Positions 17,104 through 25,243 of a stretch of DNA of 64,000 nt are shown here, one piece after another. How positions within the stretch are numbered: position 1 is the first letter of the stretch; every line of letters begins with the position of its first letter. The DNA lies in contig FR886218.1 in NCBI GenBank assembly GCA_000436475.1, positions 1 through 64,000 of the forward strand, given 5' to 3'. The notes under the pieces were generated by a model that had not been told where the DNA came from, did no database searches, and worked only from the letters and a program-made list of their open reading frames with translations. The stretch is from Eubacterium sp. CAG:248. GTDB taxonomy: Bacteria; Bacillota; Clostridia; Lachnospirales; Lachnospiraceae. Made by a program: the position numbers and the translations under genes.

Positions 17104-18840
17104 TTAGCCAGATATAAGTCTGATACCTGATATATCTGCAATGGCTATAAGTGAATAGTTCGTATAGTAAACAACAAAGCCTGGTTTAGCGCCGGCAGGT
17201 TTTTTAACCTCTTTTTTTAATACATAGTCAACCTCTACCTTTTCAAGGTCACGTCCCTTTGAATAGTATGCAGCAAGGGCAGCAGCTTCTTCAAAGGTCT
17301 TATCTGGCAATTCTTTTCCTTCTGTTTTGACTATAACATGGGAACCTGGCATCTGCTTTGCATGAAACCACCAGTCACCACCAGTGGCGAATTTGAAGGT
17401 GAGTTCATCATTCTGGATATTATTTTTTCCAACATATATGTCAAAGCCATCAGATGATACATAATGCATAGGTTTGTTGTGTGTATTTCCTTTGCTTTTT
17501 GACTTTCCACTTCTTTTGATATAACCAGTTACTGCAAGTTCATCCTTGATGTTATTAAGGTCATTTTCAGTTGTTGCTATGTCTATAGCATTTATGATTG
17601 ATTCAAGATACATGATTTCATCTTTAATCTCAGCAATAAGTCGTGTTCCGGCTTCGTAAGTCCTTTTCAGCTTATTATATTTTGCAAAGTACTTATTAGC
17701 GTTTTCAATAGGTGCCAGTGTTTCATCAAGAGGAATGGTTATTTCTTCATTGGTGTAGTAGTTAAGTGCATTAAACTGTTTTGCACCAGGTGTTATGCCA
17801 TATCCGTAGGTGTTTATAAGTTCGCCATATATGCGGAATTTATCACGTTTTTCAGTATCTTTGAGCTGTTTTTCCTGTATGTCAAGTTTTTTGTAAGAGC
17901 GCTCAAGATGAGTAGTAACTATACGTCTTATATCTGTTGATTTCTGATGTATACGTGTGCGGACATCCTTTTCATGATAATATGCAATAAGACATTTGCT
18001 TATTGAATCAAAAGGAGTGTTTTTATCATACATAGTAAGTCTGACAGCCGCGAAATCAGCAGGATTTCCGTTGTCGTATACAATGTTAGGTGCATAATGG
18101 CCTTCTTTAACATCATTCATAATATTATCAAATGCATTGTAAATACGTTTGCTTTCATCAATATCAAGACAATTTGCAGGTTTACTGCTGTCTATATGAG
18201 CCCGGAAGCATATTTCTTCCGCAATACATGTGCTTATACCTGTATATGTCTGACATAATGCTTTTGAAAGAGGTTTAGGACAGATGAGTACAGATGTACT
18301 AAAACGTTCGTAATCGGTATCCATAGGATTATGCTTGCCAGCAGTATTTGGTATGAAATAAGTCCTTCCAGGAAGTACTTCACGAACAGAACTCATCTGT
18401 GCAGATACATGCTTGATACTGTCAAGAATATTGTTTTTATCATCACATAATATGATGTTACTGTGCTTGCCCATGAATTCTGTGATGAGATGACGTCTGC
18501 AAAGGTCGCCTAATTCATCAAGATGTTCAATCTCAATGTCTATTATTCTTTCAAAAGAGGGCTGTGTTATGGAGATTATTCTTCCGTTATTTATATGCTT
18601 TCTTAGAAGCATAACAAAATTCGGTGCAGTTGCAGGACTAGGCTTGTTGTCATCTGTTATATATGCAAGCGGCAGTGATGCATTTGAAGATAAAACCACC
18701 CTGAACTGTCCTGAGCCTGTCTTTATTGTAAGAAGAAGTTCATCACTTTCAGGCTGTGCTATTTTGTAAAGTCTGCCTCCGAGTATTGTGTTGTTTAAGT
18801 CATGTACTATATTGGATATAGTGATTCCGTCAAATGCCAT
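17104..18840 (-). CDS. rqcH: Ribosome-associated quality control protein RqcH (NFACT, FbpA family)
   Basis: RqcH binds stalled 50S subunits and recruits tRNA-Ala to add alanine tails that mark the nascent chain for degradation. The 578-residue product starts MAFDGITISNIVHDL, typical of the NFACT-N domain. It has a long helical coiled-coil middle (about 290-440) and the NFACT-R domain near the end (GGDWWFHAKQMPGSH, then AAYYSKGRD). Length is normal for the family, long annotated as fibronectin-binding. It is monocistronic on the minus strand, with hairpin elements on both sides. Confidence 0.92.
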   Translation of the reverse strand: MAFDGITISNIVHDLNNTILGGRLYKIAQPESDELLLTIKTGSGQFRVVLSSNASLPLAYITDDNKPSPATAPNFVMLLRKHINNGRIISITQPSFERIIDIEIEHLDELGDLCRRHLITEFMGKHSNIILCDDKNNILDSIKHVSAQMSSVREVLPGRTYFIPNTAGKHNPMDTDYERFSTSVLICPKPLSKALCQTYTGISTCIAEEICFRAHIDSSKPANCLDIDESKRIYNAFDNIMNDVKEGHYAPNIVYDNGNPADFAAVRLTMYDKNTPFDSISKCLIAYYHEKDVRTRIHQKSTDIRRIVTTHLERSYKKLDIQEKQLKDTEKRDKFRIYGELINTYGYGITPGAKQFNALNYYTNEEITIPLDETLAPIENANKYFAKYNKLKRTYEAGTRLIAEIKDEIMYLESIINAIDIATTENDLNNIKDELAVTGYIKRSGKSKSKGNTHNKPMHYVSSDGFDIYVGKNNIQNDELTFKFATGGDWWFHAKQMPGSHVIVKTEGKELPDKTFEEAAALAAYYSKGRDLEKVEVDYVLKKEVKKPAGAKPGFVVYYTNYSLIAIADISGIRLISG

Positions 18841-18884
18841 AATTGCTCCGTTTCTATGATTTATAAATCAGTATAATGATACCA

Positions 18885-18945
18885 GGGTCAAAAGGTATAA
18901 ACCCACATGAGCTTGCTCATAGGTGGGTGAAAGACCTTTTGACCC
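18885..18945. repeat. Hairpin element B (GGGTCAAAAGGT...ACCTTTTGACCC)
   Basis: A perfect 12-bp outer stem (18885-18896 with 18934-18945) encloses ACCCAC/GTGGGT and ATGAGC-TT-GCTCAT. The order of parts and the TCAAAAG(G)TATAAA start match element A in inverse orientation, so the two bracket rqcH. There is no T-tract, so this is not a plain terminator. It may be an interspersed palindromic repeat. Confidence 0.65.
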
Positions 18946-18946
18946 G

Positions 18947-19001
18947 CCCCGATATGAGCATAAAAGTGGGATGATAATCCCATGATATGCGAATATTGGG
19001 G
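18947..19001. other. Second structured element next to element B
   Basis: CCCC (18947-18950) pairs with GGGG (18998-19001), GCATA (18958-18962) with TATGC (18986-18990), and TGGGAT (18967-18972) with ATCCCA (18977-18982) around a GATA loop. Nested pairing over 55 nt suggests a folded RNA or the second half of a composite repeat. With element B it fills most of the 384-base gap between rqcH and yicC; the remainder holds the yicC promoter. Confidence 0.55.
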
Positions 19002-19165
19002 AGAAGTGTCAATATATATAAGTTGTTTATTTGTTTTACTGCTGTTGCTTATAATACCATGTTTATAGGCAGCTGTCGAGTTTGATATATAAGCATACAA
19101 CAGATCCGGTTGTTTTTATGATGACTGAAAAATGATGGGAAATGTAAAATACATGATAAGGTTAC

Positions 19166-19194
19166 TTGTTTAGAATATGTAAAATTGGTATAAT
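19166..19194 (+). promoter_or_regulatory. Sigma-A promoter of yicC
   Basis: TTGTTT (19166-19171), a 17-nt spacer and a perfect TATAAT (19189-19194) end 30 nt before the yicC start. Confidence 0.65.
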
Positions 19195-19224
19195 AAGCTA
19201 TAAAACATAAGTGAGGGAATCATA

Positions 19225-20103
19225 ATGATAAAAAGCATGACTGGTTTTGGCAGAAGTGAGATTGCCAGTGGTAACCGTAAAATAATGGTTGAGATGAAGT
19301 CTGTGAATCACAGATTTTTAGAAGCAAGTATAAAGATGCCTAAGAAGCTGAATGTGTTTGAGGCAAGAATAAGGGATGTTATAAAAAAATATGCTTCGAG
19401 AGGTAAGATTGATGTATTTATAACTTATGAAGACAGTTCAGAAAACAATGTCAATATTAAGTATAATGCAGCAGTTGCTAAAGAATATATGGATATATTC
19501 AGGCAGATGGAGGAAGAGTTTGCTATCAGGAATGATATCACAGTGGGAGCACTCTCAAGATATCCAGAGGTTATAACTATGGAGGAAGCCAAAGAAGATG
19601 AAGAAGAACTCTGGAATTTCATACAGGATGCGGTTAAAGAAGCCTGTGAGGGATTTGTTAAAACAAGAATAACAGAGGGTGAGAATTTAAAGAATGATCT
19701 TTTACATAAGCTTGATCACATGGAAGAGCTGGTTGGCTTTATAGAAGAAAGAAGTCCTCAGATAGTAAGTGAATACAGAAAGAAGCTTGAAACAAAGATG
19801 GCAGAGGTGCTGGCTGATACAAGTATAGATGAAAACAGGATCGCAGCTGAGGTTATATTGTATGCAGATAAGATATGCGTTGACGAGGAAACAGTAAGAT
19901 TAAGAAGTCATATTGCACATGCAAGACAATGCCTGTCAGAGGATGGTGGAATAGGACGAAAGTTAGACTTTATAGCACAGGAGATGAACAGGGAGGCTAA
20001 TACAACACTGTCTAAGGCCAATGACATAGAGATATCTAATGCAGCTATTGATCTTAAAACAGAGATTGAAAAAGTCAGGGAACAGATACAGAATATTGAG
20101 TAG
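19225..20103 (+). CDS. yicC: YicC/YloC family endoribonuclease-like protein
   Basis: YicC proteins are stress-linked RNases; the E. coli member degrades the small RNA RyhB. The 292-residue protein has the N-terminal signature IKSMTGFGR and the conserved C-terminal DUF1732 part (GRKLDFIAQEMNREANT, then EIEKVREQIQNIE). The ATG follows GTGAGGG. In many Firmicutes yloC is followed by remA, gmk and rpoZ. Here gmk and rpoZ follow but no remA-sized gene lies between. Confidence 0.92.
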   Translation: MIKSMTGFGRSEIASGNRKIMVEMKSVNHRFLEASIKMPKKLNVFEARIRDVIKKYASRGKIDVFITYEDSSENNVNIKYNAAVAKEYMDIFRQMEEEFAIRNDITVGALSRYPEVITMEEAKEDEEELWNFIQDAVKEACEGFVKTRITEGENLKNDLLHKLDHMEELVGFIEERSPQIVSEYRKKLETKMAEVLADTSIDENRIAAEVILYADKICVDEETVRLRSHIAHARQCLSEDGGIGRKLDFIAQEMNREANTTLSKANDIEISNAAIDLKTEIEKVREQIQNIE

Positions 20104-20146
20104 TTACTATTTAGTAAATATTATTAATAAAAATATTTTAAAATAC

Positions 20147-20175
20147 TTGCATGAAATGAAAGATTTCTGTATAAT
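20147..20175 (+). promoter_or_regulatory. Sigma-A promoter of gmk-rpoZ
   Basis: TTGCAT (20147-20152), a 17-nt spacer and a perfect TATAAT (20170-20175) lie in the yicC-gmk gap. The transcript would carry a leader of about 105 nt with a hairpin, TACACTT/AAGTGTA, near 20182-20200. Confidence 0.7.
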
Positions 20176-20288
20176 AACTTGTACACTTTTGCGTAAGTGT
20201 ATATATTTATATTTGGTTCAGGCATGTATGTGCGTTGAAGCAATATATTGATTGGCTTATAAAGTGAATCACAGATAGGAGATTAGAG

Positions 20289-20921
20289 ATGAAAGATAAA
20301 GGATTACTGCTTGTGATATCAGGATTCTCAGGTGCTGGTAAAGGAACAGTTGTTAAGAGACTTTTAGAACAGCATAACGATTATGCTTTATCGATTTCAG
20401 CAACGACAAGATCGCCAAGAGAGGGCGAGCAGGACGGAAGAGAGTACTTCTTTAAATCAAAAGAAGAGTTTGAAAAGATGATAGAAGCATCTGAGCTTAT
20501 AGAATATGCAAGGTATGTGGACAATTATTATGGAACACCTAAGGCATATGTAGAAGAACAGCTTAAAGAAGGAAAGAATGTTATACTTGAGATAGAGATA
20601 CAGGGGGCGCTTAACATAAAGAGCATGTTCCCGGATGCAGTACTTTTATTCATTATGCCACCTAGTGCAAAGGAACTTGAAAGAAGGCTTGTGGGTCGTG
20701 GAACAGAAGATGAAGCTACTATCAGGGCAAGACTTTCAAGAGCAAGTGAAGAGGCACAGGGGGTAGAGAATTATAACTATATAGTTATCAATGATGATGT
20801 TGATGCCTGTGTTGAAACTATAGATTCTATAGTTAAGAGTGAGAAGAGAAAGGCAGCTAATAACATCAATTTAATTAATAATATAAAAGAAGAGCTTAAG
20901 GCTTATTCGAAAGGAGAATAA
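20289..20921 (+). CDS. gmk: Guanylate kinase
   Basis: Gmk phosphorylates GMP to GDP with ATP. The 210-residue protein has the P-loop GFSGAGKG (12-19), the GMP-binding SATTRSPREGE and YFF region, and IEIQGALN. GGAG precedes the ATG. The rpoZ start lies 2 nt after its stop, so the two are one operon, probably coupled in translation. Confidence 0.96.
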   Translation: MKDKGLLLVISGFSGAGKGTVVKRLLEQHNDYALSISATTRSPREGEQDGREYFFKSKEEFEKMIEASELIEYARYVDNYYGTPKAYVEEQLKEGKNVILEIEIQGALNIKSMFPDAVLLFIMPPSAKELERRLVGRGTEDEATIRARLSRASEEAQGVENYNYIVINDDVDACVETIDSIVKSEKRKAANNINLINNIKEELKAYSKGE

Positions 20922-20923
20922 TA

Positions 20924-21307
20924 ATGATACATCCATCATATTCAGAATTAATGGCAGTTGTTAACAGTGAGGTAGAAGAGGGCGAGCAGCCATTAGTACA
21001 GAGCCGTTACTCTATAGTAAAGGCTACAGCAGCCAGAGCTAAAGAAATAATTGATGCAAGATCTATAGAAGAAAAGGTCAGAAAAGCACGTATTGAAGCT
21101 GAAAATGCTCCTAAGGAAAAGGATAAGGATGGCAAAAAGGGTGAGGCAAAGCCACTTTTAACACCAGAAGAAGCAAGAAAGCTTCAGATTGGTACACCAC
21201 TTATCGATAACGCAGATAATATGAAGCCACTTTCAATCGCTGTAGAAGAGCTTTACGAAGGTAAGGTAAAGATTGTTGGTAATGGTGATGACAGCGAGGT
21301 TATGTAA
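20924..21307 (+). CDS. rpoZ: RNA polymerase omega subunit, with charged insertion
   Basis: Omega helps assemble RNA polymerase by holding beta-prime. The 127-residue product has the omega core: YSIVKATAARAKEI with the conserved Arg, and KPLSIAVEELYEGKVKI at the end. Between them, about residues 48-85 contain a Lys/Glu/Ala-rich stretch that makes it longer than the usual 60-90 residues. GGAG in the last gmk codons is its binding site. Confidence 0.9.
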   Translation: MIHPSYSELMAVVNSEVEEGEQPLVQSRYSIVKATAARAKEIIDARSIEEKVRKARIEAENAPKEKDKDGKKGEAKPLLTPEEARKLQIGTPLIDNADNMKPLSIAVEELYEGKVKIVGNGDDSEVM

Positions 21308-21366
21308 GAGTATTGCATAATACTTATTGTTGTAATATCAGATAAAAGATTTAATATTGTGACTTG

Positions 21367-21388
21367 TAGCTGCTCGAAAGGGCAGCTA
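21367..21388 (+). terminator. Hairpin after rpoZ, possible weak terminator
   Basis: TAGCTGCTC (21367-21375), GAAA loop, GGGCAGCTA (21380-21388). The stem has one wobble pair and a stable tetraloop, but only TAATTGT follows, so termination may be partial. Confidence 0.4.
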
Positions 21389-21470
21389 TAATTGTATATA
21401 GGTTATATAAAAGCCTGTGGAGTAATGTCAGGCAGACTACAAAAAAGCAATGTCAGGAAGGAAAATAGAT

Positions 21471-22634
21471 ATGGCTAATTCATATGATGAGAAGAAACGT
21501 GTTATTAACTGCGAAAGTGCGGCTAAGTGTGGAAGCTGTGCATATGCAGGTATGAAGTATGATAATGAATTAAAAGTAAAGCAGAATTATATAGATAAGC
21601 TGTTTAAGGGAGTCTGTCCTGTAGATGAGATAACAGGGATGTACAGACCTGTGCATTACCGTAATAAGGTGCATGCAGTTGTAGGCGAGGATAAGAATGG
21701 AAATATCATAACAGGAACATATGAACAGAATAGCCATGTTATAGTTCCCGTGTCAGAATGTCTTTTGGAGGATAGCCAGTGCAGCAGGATAATAGCTACA
21801 TTAAGAGAACTTTTTAAGTCGTTTAAGTATAAGCCATACAATGAGGATAAGGGTACTGGGTTTATAAGACATATACTTTTAAGAAAAGGTTTTTCGACAA
21901 AGGAGATTATGCTTGTACTTGTCACAAGTGAGGTTGCATTCCCCTCTAAAACACATTTTTTAAAAGTAATTAAGGAAAAACATCCAGAGATTAATACAAT
22001 CGTCCAGAATGTAAATGCATACAATACAAGCATGGTGCTTGGACAAAGAAATATTGTACTTACAGGAAAGGGCTACATAGAGGATGTGTTATGTGGTTAC
22101 AGATTCAGAATAAGCCCATCGTCATTCTATCAGATTAATCACCAGCAGACAGAAAAGCTTTATAAGGCTGCGATTAATATGGCAGAAATTACGAAAAAAG
22201 ACACTGTCATAGATGCTTACTGTGGGATAGGAACTATAGGAATAGCCGCCTCAGGAAAGGCTGGACATGTTATAGGTGTGGAGCTAAATAAAGATGCAGT
22301 CAAGGATGCAGAAGAAAATGCTAAGATAAATAATATTAAGAATATAAGGTTTGTCAATGCTGATGCGGGCGAATTCCTGGTAGAATATGCTGCAAAGAAA
22401 AAGGCTGATGTTGTTATAATGGATCCGCCAAGAAGTGGCAGCAGTGAGGAGTTCCTTAATGCTATTCTTAAGATAAAGCCAGACAGGGTTGTGTATGTTT
22501 CGTGCAATCCAGATACACAAAGAAGAGATGTTGAGGTGCTTTTAAAGGGTGGTTATAAGGTTAAGGGATGTAAGCCTTTTGATATGTTTCCTTTTACGGA
22601 TAATACAGAAAATGTGATAGCTTTGGTCAGATAA
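21471..22634 (+). CDS. 23S rRNA (uracil-C5) methyltransferase, RumA/RlmCD-like, without TRAM domain
   Basis: The enzyme methylates a uridine in 23S rRNA using S-adenosylmethionine. The 387-residue protein begins with a Cys cluster (C-x5-C-x2-C in CESAAKCGSC) typical of the Fe-S-bearing members. It then has SAM motif I (DAYCGIGTIG), the DPPR motif (MDPPRSG) and the catalytic Cys in YVSCNPDTQ. It lacks the N-terminal TRAM domain of many RlmD and RlmCD proteins. I use the ATG at 21471, 9 nt after GGAAGG; the frame runs from an ATG at 21450. Which uridine it modifies cannot be told from sequence. Confidence 0.85.
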   Translation: MANSYDEKKRVINCESAAKCGSCAYAGMKYDNELKVKQNYIDKLFKGVCPVDEITGMYRPVHYRNKVHAVVGEDKNGNIITGTYEQNSHVIVPVSECLLEDSQCSRIIATLRELFKSFKYKPYNEDKGTGFIRHILLRKGFSTKEIMLVLVTSEVAFPSKTHFLKVIKEKHPEINTIVQNVNAYNTSMVLGQRNIVLTGKGYIEDVLCGYRFRISPSSFYQINHQQTEKLYKAAINMAEITKKDTVIDAYCGIGTIGIAASGKAGHVIGVELNKDAVKDAEENAKINNIKNIRFVNADAGEFLVEYAAKKKADVVIMDPPRSGSSEEFLNAILKIKPDRVVYVSCNPDTQRRDVEVLLKGGYKVKGCKPFDMFPFTDNTENVIALVR

Positions 22635-22716
22635 AAAATCCTATAAAAAATCACAGGAGATATGGTATTTTACTTAAGCTTTTATCATTATATGACGATA
22701 TACATATTGTCAGGAG

Positions 22717-22760
22717 GGCACTTTATTTCAACGGATTGATTCGAAATAAAGTGCCTTTTT
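22717..22760 (+). terminator. Terminator of the methyltransferase gene
   Basis: GGCACTTTATTTC (22717-22729) pairs perfectly with GAAATAAAGTGCC (22743-22755), and TTTTT follows. Confidence 0.85.
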
Positions 22761-22846
22761 GCATATTTATTACTAAATAACTGCTTGGACCGCTATAGGA
22801 AAGCAGTGCGGTTGTGAATGACAGAGTGACCGCAGAAAGGATAAGG

Positions 22847-23566
22847 ATGAAAGTAAACACAGGATATGCATATAACTATTATATTGGCGGTAAGGCTGCT
22901 GTGAACACAGCAGATAATAAGACTTTTGACAAAAACATGGCAAAGGCTGGCAATATGCCGGTGATAACTTTTGATGAAGATGGAGCAGAAGAGAATGTTG
23001 CTGCAGATAAGTCAAAGGAAGCTTCTTCAACAAACATAAGGGATATGAGCAATAAGGAATGGGATAAACTCATAGAACATGTTGACAAATTTATTGATGA
23101 ATTCAAAGAGGCTGTCGAGTATGAAAATGAAGTAAGCAAGGAAAACAAAGAAAAGTTTGAAGAAACTGCTAAGGATATTATAGAAACCTTAAATGATAAC
23201 GAAATGACACGTAAAGAGCTTACTAAAGAACAGGAACTTGCATTAACAGGAAGCACAAGTACAGGTGTAAGCAGTACGGATGGAGTAACAGAATGTGCTT
23301 CTGCTGAGGATATTGGCGATGCTAAGACGACATGGACAGTTACAGTGTTTACAGAGGATGGCATAACATGTACACAGTTTAAGGATGGCGTAAAAACAGA
23401 GCTTTGGAGAATGAGTTATAAACATAAGGGTGATTATGAAAAGATTACAGATTTTCTAAACAGCTTTGACAAAAATTCTGATTTAAAGTTTGCAAGCTCT
23501 AAAAGCTTCTGGGAAGATTTTCTTGATGGCAAAATAAGCGATGAAGAACTAAGAAAGCTATATTAG
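22847..23566 (+). CDS. Acidic soluble protein of unknown function
   Basis: I do not recognise the family with confidence. The 239-residue product has no signal peptide or membrane span. Its N-terminus is MKVNTGYAYNYYIGG. A helical, charged middle (about 60-130) contains MSNKEWDKLIEHVDKF. A Ser/Thr-rich linker follows, then a beta-rich segment with TWTVTVFTEDGI and an end with FWEDFLDGKISDEELRKLY. The frame opens at a GTG (22814); AAAGG plus AAGG before the ATG at 22847 favours the later start. It is flanked by terminators and stands alone. Confidence 0.65.
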   Translation: MKVNTGYAYNYYIGGKAAVNTADNKTFDKNMAKAGNMPVITFDEDGAEENVAADKSKEASSTNIRDMSNKEWDKLIEHVDKFIDEFKEAVEYENEVSKENKEKFEETAKDIIETLNDNEMTRKELTKEQELALTGSTSTGVSSTDGVTECASAEDIGDAKTTWTVTVFTEDGITCTQFKDGVKTELWRMSYKHKGDYEKITDFLNSFDKNSDLKFASSKSFWEDFLDGKISDEELRKLY

Positions 23567-23638
23567 AGCGGTTGTGTTACGAAAGAATATAAAAACAACG
23601 AAATATAATATATATGAGAAGCATAATATAATAAAAAT

Positions 23639-23698
23639 AAATGGATGATAACGGGTTTTCTGACGGATTCGCTTTCATCCATTTTTTGTATTATTTAT
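23639..23698 (+). terminator. Terminator of the acidic-protein gene
   Basis: AAATGGATGA (23639-23648) pairs with TCATCCATTT around a 32-nt loop, followed by TTTT. It is the first part of the 335-base gap before the iscR-like gene, the rest of which holds the suf promoter and dyad. Confidence 0.65.
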
Positions 23699-23750
23699 GA
23701 TAATTTGCTCGTGATTGCCAGGTAAACCTAAAAAGTATCAACAGATAATC

Positions 23751-23784
23751 ACCTATTGACATAGTAGGCGAATAGGTATATTAT
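23751..23784 (+). promoter_or_regulatory. Promoter and putative Rrf2/IscR operator of the suf operon
   Basis: A perfect TTGACA (23756-23761), a 17-nt spacer and TATTAT (23779-23784) form the promoter. A perfect 7-bp dyad, ACCTATT (23751-23757) and AATAGGT (23771-23777), overlaps the -35 box and spacer. A dyad in that place fits autorepression by the Fe-S regulator encoded next. The 27-bp span is about the size of IscR-type sites. Confidence 0.65.
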
Positions 23785-23901
23785 TTTGTTACGCTTTATT
23801 GAGAATAATTTACATTATATCTGTTCAGTTTAATATTAAGGAATGTATATAATTATTAGTCTTAAGTAAAAGTTACTATATGTAGAAAGGAATATTTAGT
23901 T

Positions 23902-24348
23902 ATGGTTATTTCTTCTAAAGGCAGATATGCCTTGAGAGTTATGGTATATCTGGCAGTTAATCACAGCGATGATTATATTCCTCTTAAAGAAATATCACAG
24001 AAGGAGGATTTGTCGCAGAAGTATCTTGAAACAATCACCAGAATGTTATCTAAAGCTCATCTTATAGAAGCAGCAAGTGGACATGGTGGTGGCTACAGGC
24101 TTACAAAGAATCCTTCAGAGTATTCGATAAGTGAAATACTTAATCTTACTGAGGGGTCGCTTGCACCAGTTGCCTGTCTTAAGGATGAACAGAATACATG
24201 TGAACGTTCAAGTGCATGTTACACACTTCCTATATGGGAAGGACTTGCTAAGCTGATTAATGATTATTTTGACAATATGACACTTGAAGATGTAGCAAAG
24301 GTTGCCATCAGGGAACAAAATGATGTTACAGAGGCTGTAAGCAAATAA
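23902..24348 (+). CDS. iscR: Rrf2-family Fe-S cluster regulator (IscR/SufR-like)
   Basis: Rrf2 regulators of this type sense Fe-S supply by holding a [2Fe-2S] cluster and repress the Fe-S assembly operon. The 148-residue protein has a winged helix (SSKGRYALRVMVYLA, then GHGGGYRL) and three Cys at 92, 100 and 106, where E. coli IscR has 92, 98 and 104. Glu43, which tunes IscR specificity, is also present. It is the first gene before sufCBDSU, 63 nt from sufC. The first Cys spacing is two residues longer than in E. coli. Confidence 0.9.
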   Translation: MVISSKGRYALRVMVYLAVNHSDDYIPLKEISQKEDLSQKYLETITRMLSKAHLIEAASGHGGGYRLTKNPSEYSISEILNLTEGSLAPVACLKDEQNTCERSSACYTLPIWEGLAKLINDYFDNMTLEDVAKVAIREQNDVTEAVSK

Positions 24349-24411
24349 TTAGCAGGTTGTAAATATTATAAGTAAAACATGAATGGTTAAGATAAGAAAG
24401 GAAACTATATT

Positions 24412-25158
24412 ATGTCAGACAAGAATTTATTAAATATAAAAGATTTATATGTAGATGTAGAGGATAAGGAGATTCTTCATGGAGTTAATCTTTCTGTTGG
24501 AAAGGGAGAAACCCATGTACTTATGGGTCCTAACGGAACAGGTAAATCAACACTCGGATATGCAATTATGGGTAATCCAAGATATACAGTAAAAAAAGGT
24601 GAGATATGGTTTGATGGAAAGAATATAACTAACGAAGCTGTTAATGAACGTTCTAAAGATGGAATATTCTTATCTTTCCAGAATCCTCTTGAGGTTCCAG
24701 GTGTAACTTTAAGCTCATTTATAAGAAATGCACTTGAGTTAAAGACAGGCAAGAGAACACGTTTCATGGAATTTAAGAAAGAGCTTGAAAAGACTATGGA
24801 GCTTCTTAATATGGACAAGTCTTATGCAGAAAGAGACCTTAATGTTGGTTTCTCAGGTGGTGAGAAGAAGAAGGCTGAAATATTACAGCTTCTTATGTTA
24901 AAGCCATCGCTTGCAATTCTTGATGAAACAGACTCTGGTCTTGATGTAGATGCAGTAAGGACAGTATCAGCTGGTATTGAAGAATACCAGAAGAGATGTG
25001 ACGGAAGTCTTCTTATCATCACACACAGCACTAAGATTCTTGAATCTTTATCGGTTGATTATACACACGTTATGATAGAAGGTAAGATAATTAACACAGG
25101 CGATGCTTCATTAGTTGACAAGATTAACACAGAAGGTTTCGCAGAGTACGAAAACTAA
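24412..25158 (+). CDS. sufC: Fe-S cluster assembly ATPase SufC
   Basis: SufC is the ABC-type ATPase of the SufBCD scaffold. The 248-residue protein has Walker A GPNGTGKST (about 42-50), the Suf-type signature NVGFSGGEKKKAEI, Walker B LAILDETDSGLD, and the switch His in IITHS. The order iscR-sufC-sufB-sufD-sufS-sufU is the standard Clostridia/Firmicutes SUF operon. Confidence 0.96.
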   Translation: MSDKNLLNIKDLYVDVEDKEILHGVNLSVGKGETHVLMGPNGTGKSTLGYAIMGNPRYTVKKGEIWFDGKNITNEAVNERSKDGIFLSFQNPLEVPGVTLSSFIRNALELKTGKRTRFMEFKKELEKTMELLNMDKSYAERDLNVGFSGGEKKKAEILQLLMLKPSLAILDETDSGLDVDAVRTVSAGIEEYQKRCDGSLLIITHSTKILESLSVDYTHVMIEGKIINTGDASLVDKINTEGFAEYEN

Positions 25159-25243
25159 TACGCAGCGCGTGCAGTTGTAGTTGTTTAACTGCTGATGGAT
25201 ATATATGAAATGTTAAAGAAAAAGAGAGGAGTTCCTTAAAACT

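Noticed and set aside
18888..19100. 70-codon minus-strand frame in the rqcH-yicC gap
   Set aside because: It runs through the two palindromic elements, has no ribosome binding site, and its sequence only reflects the hairpins.
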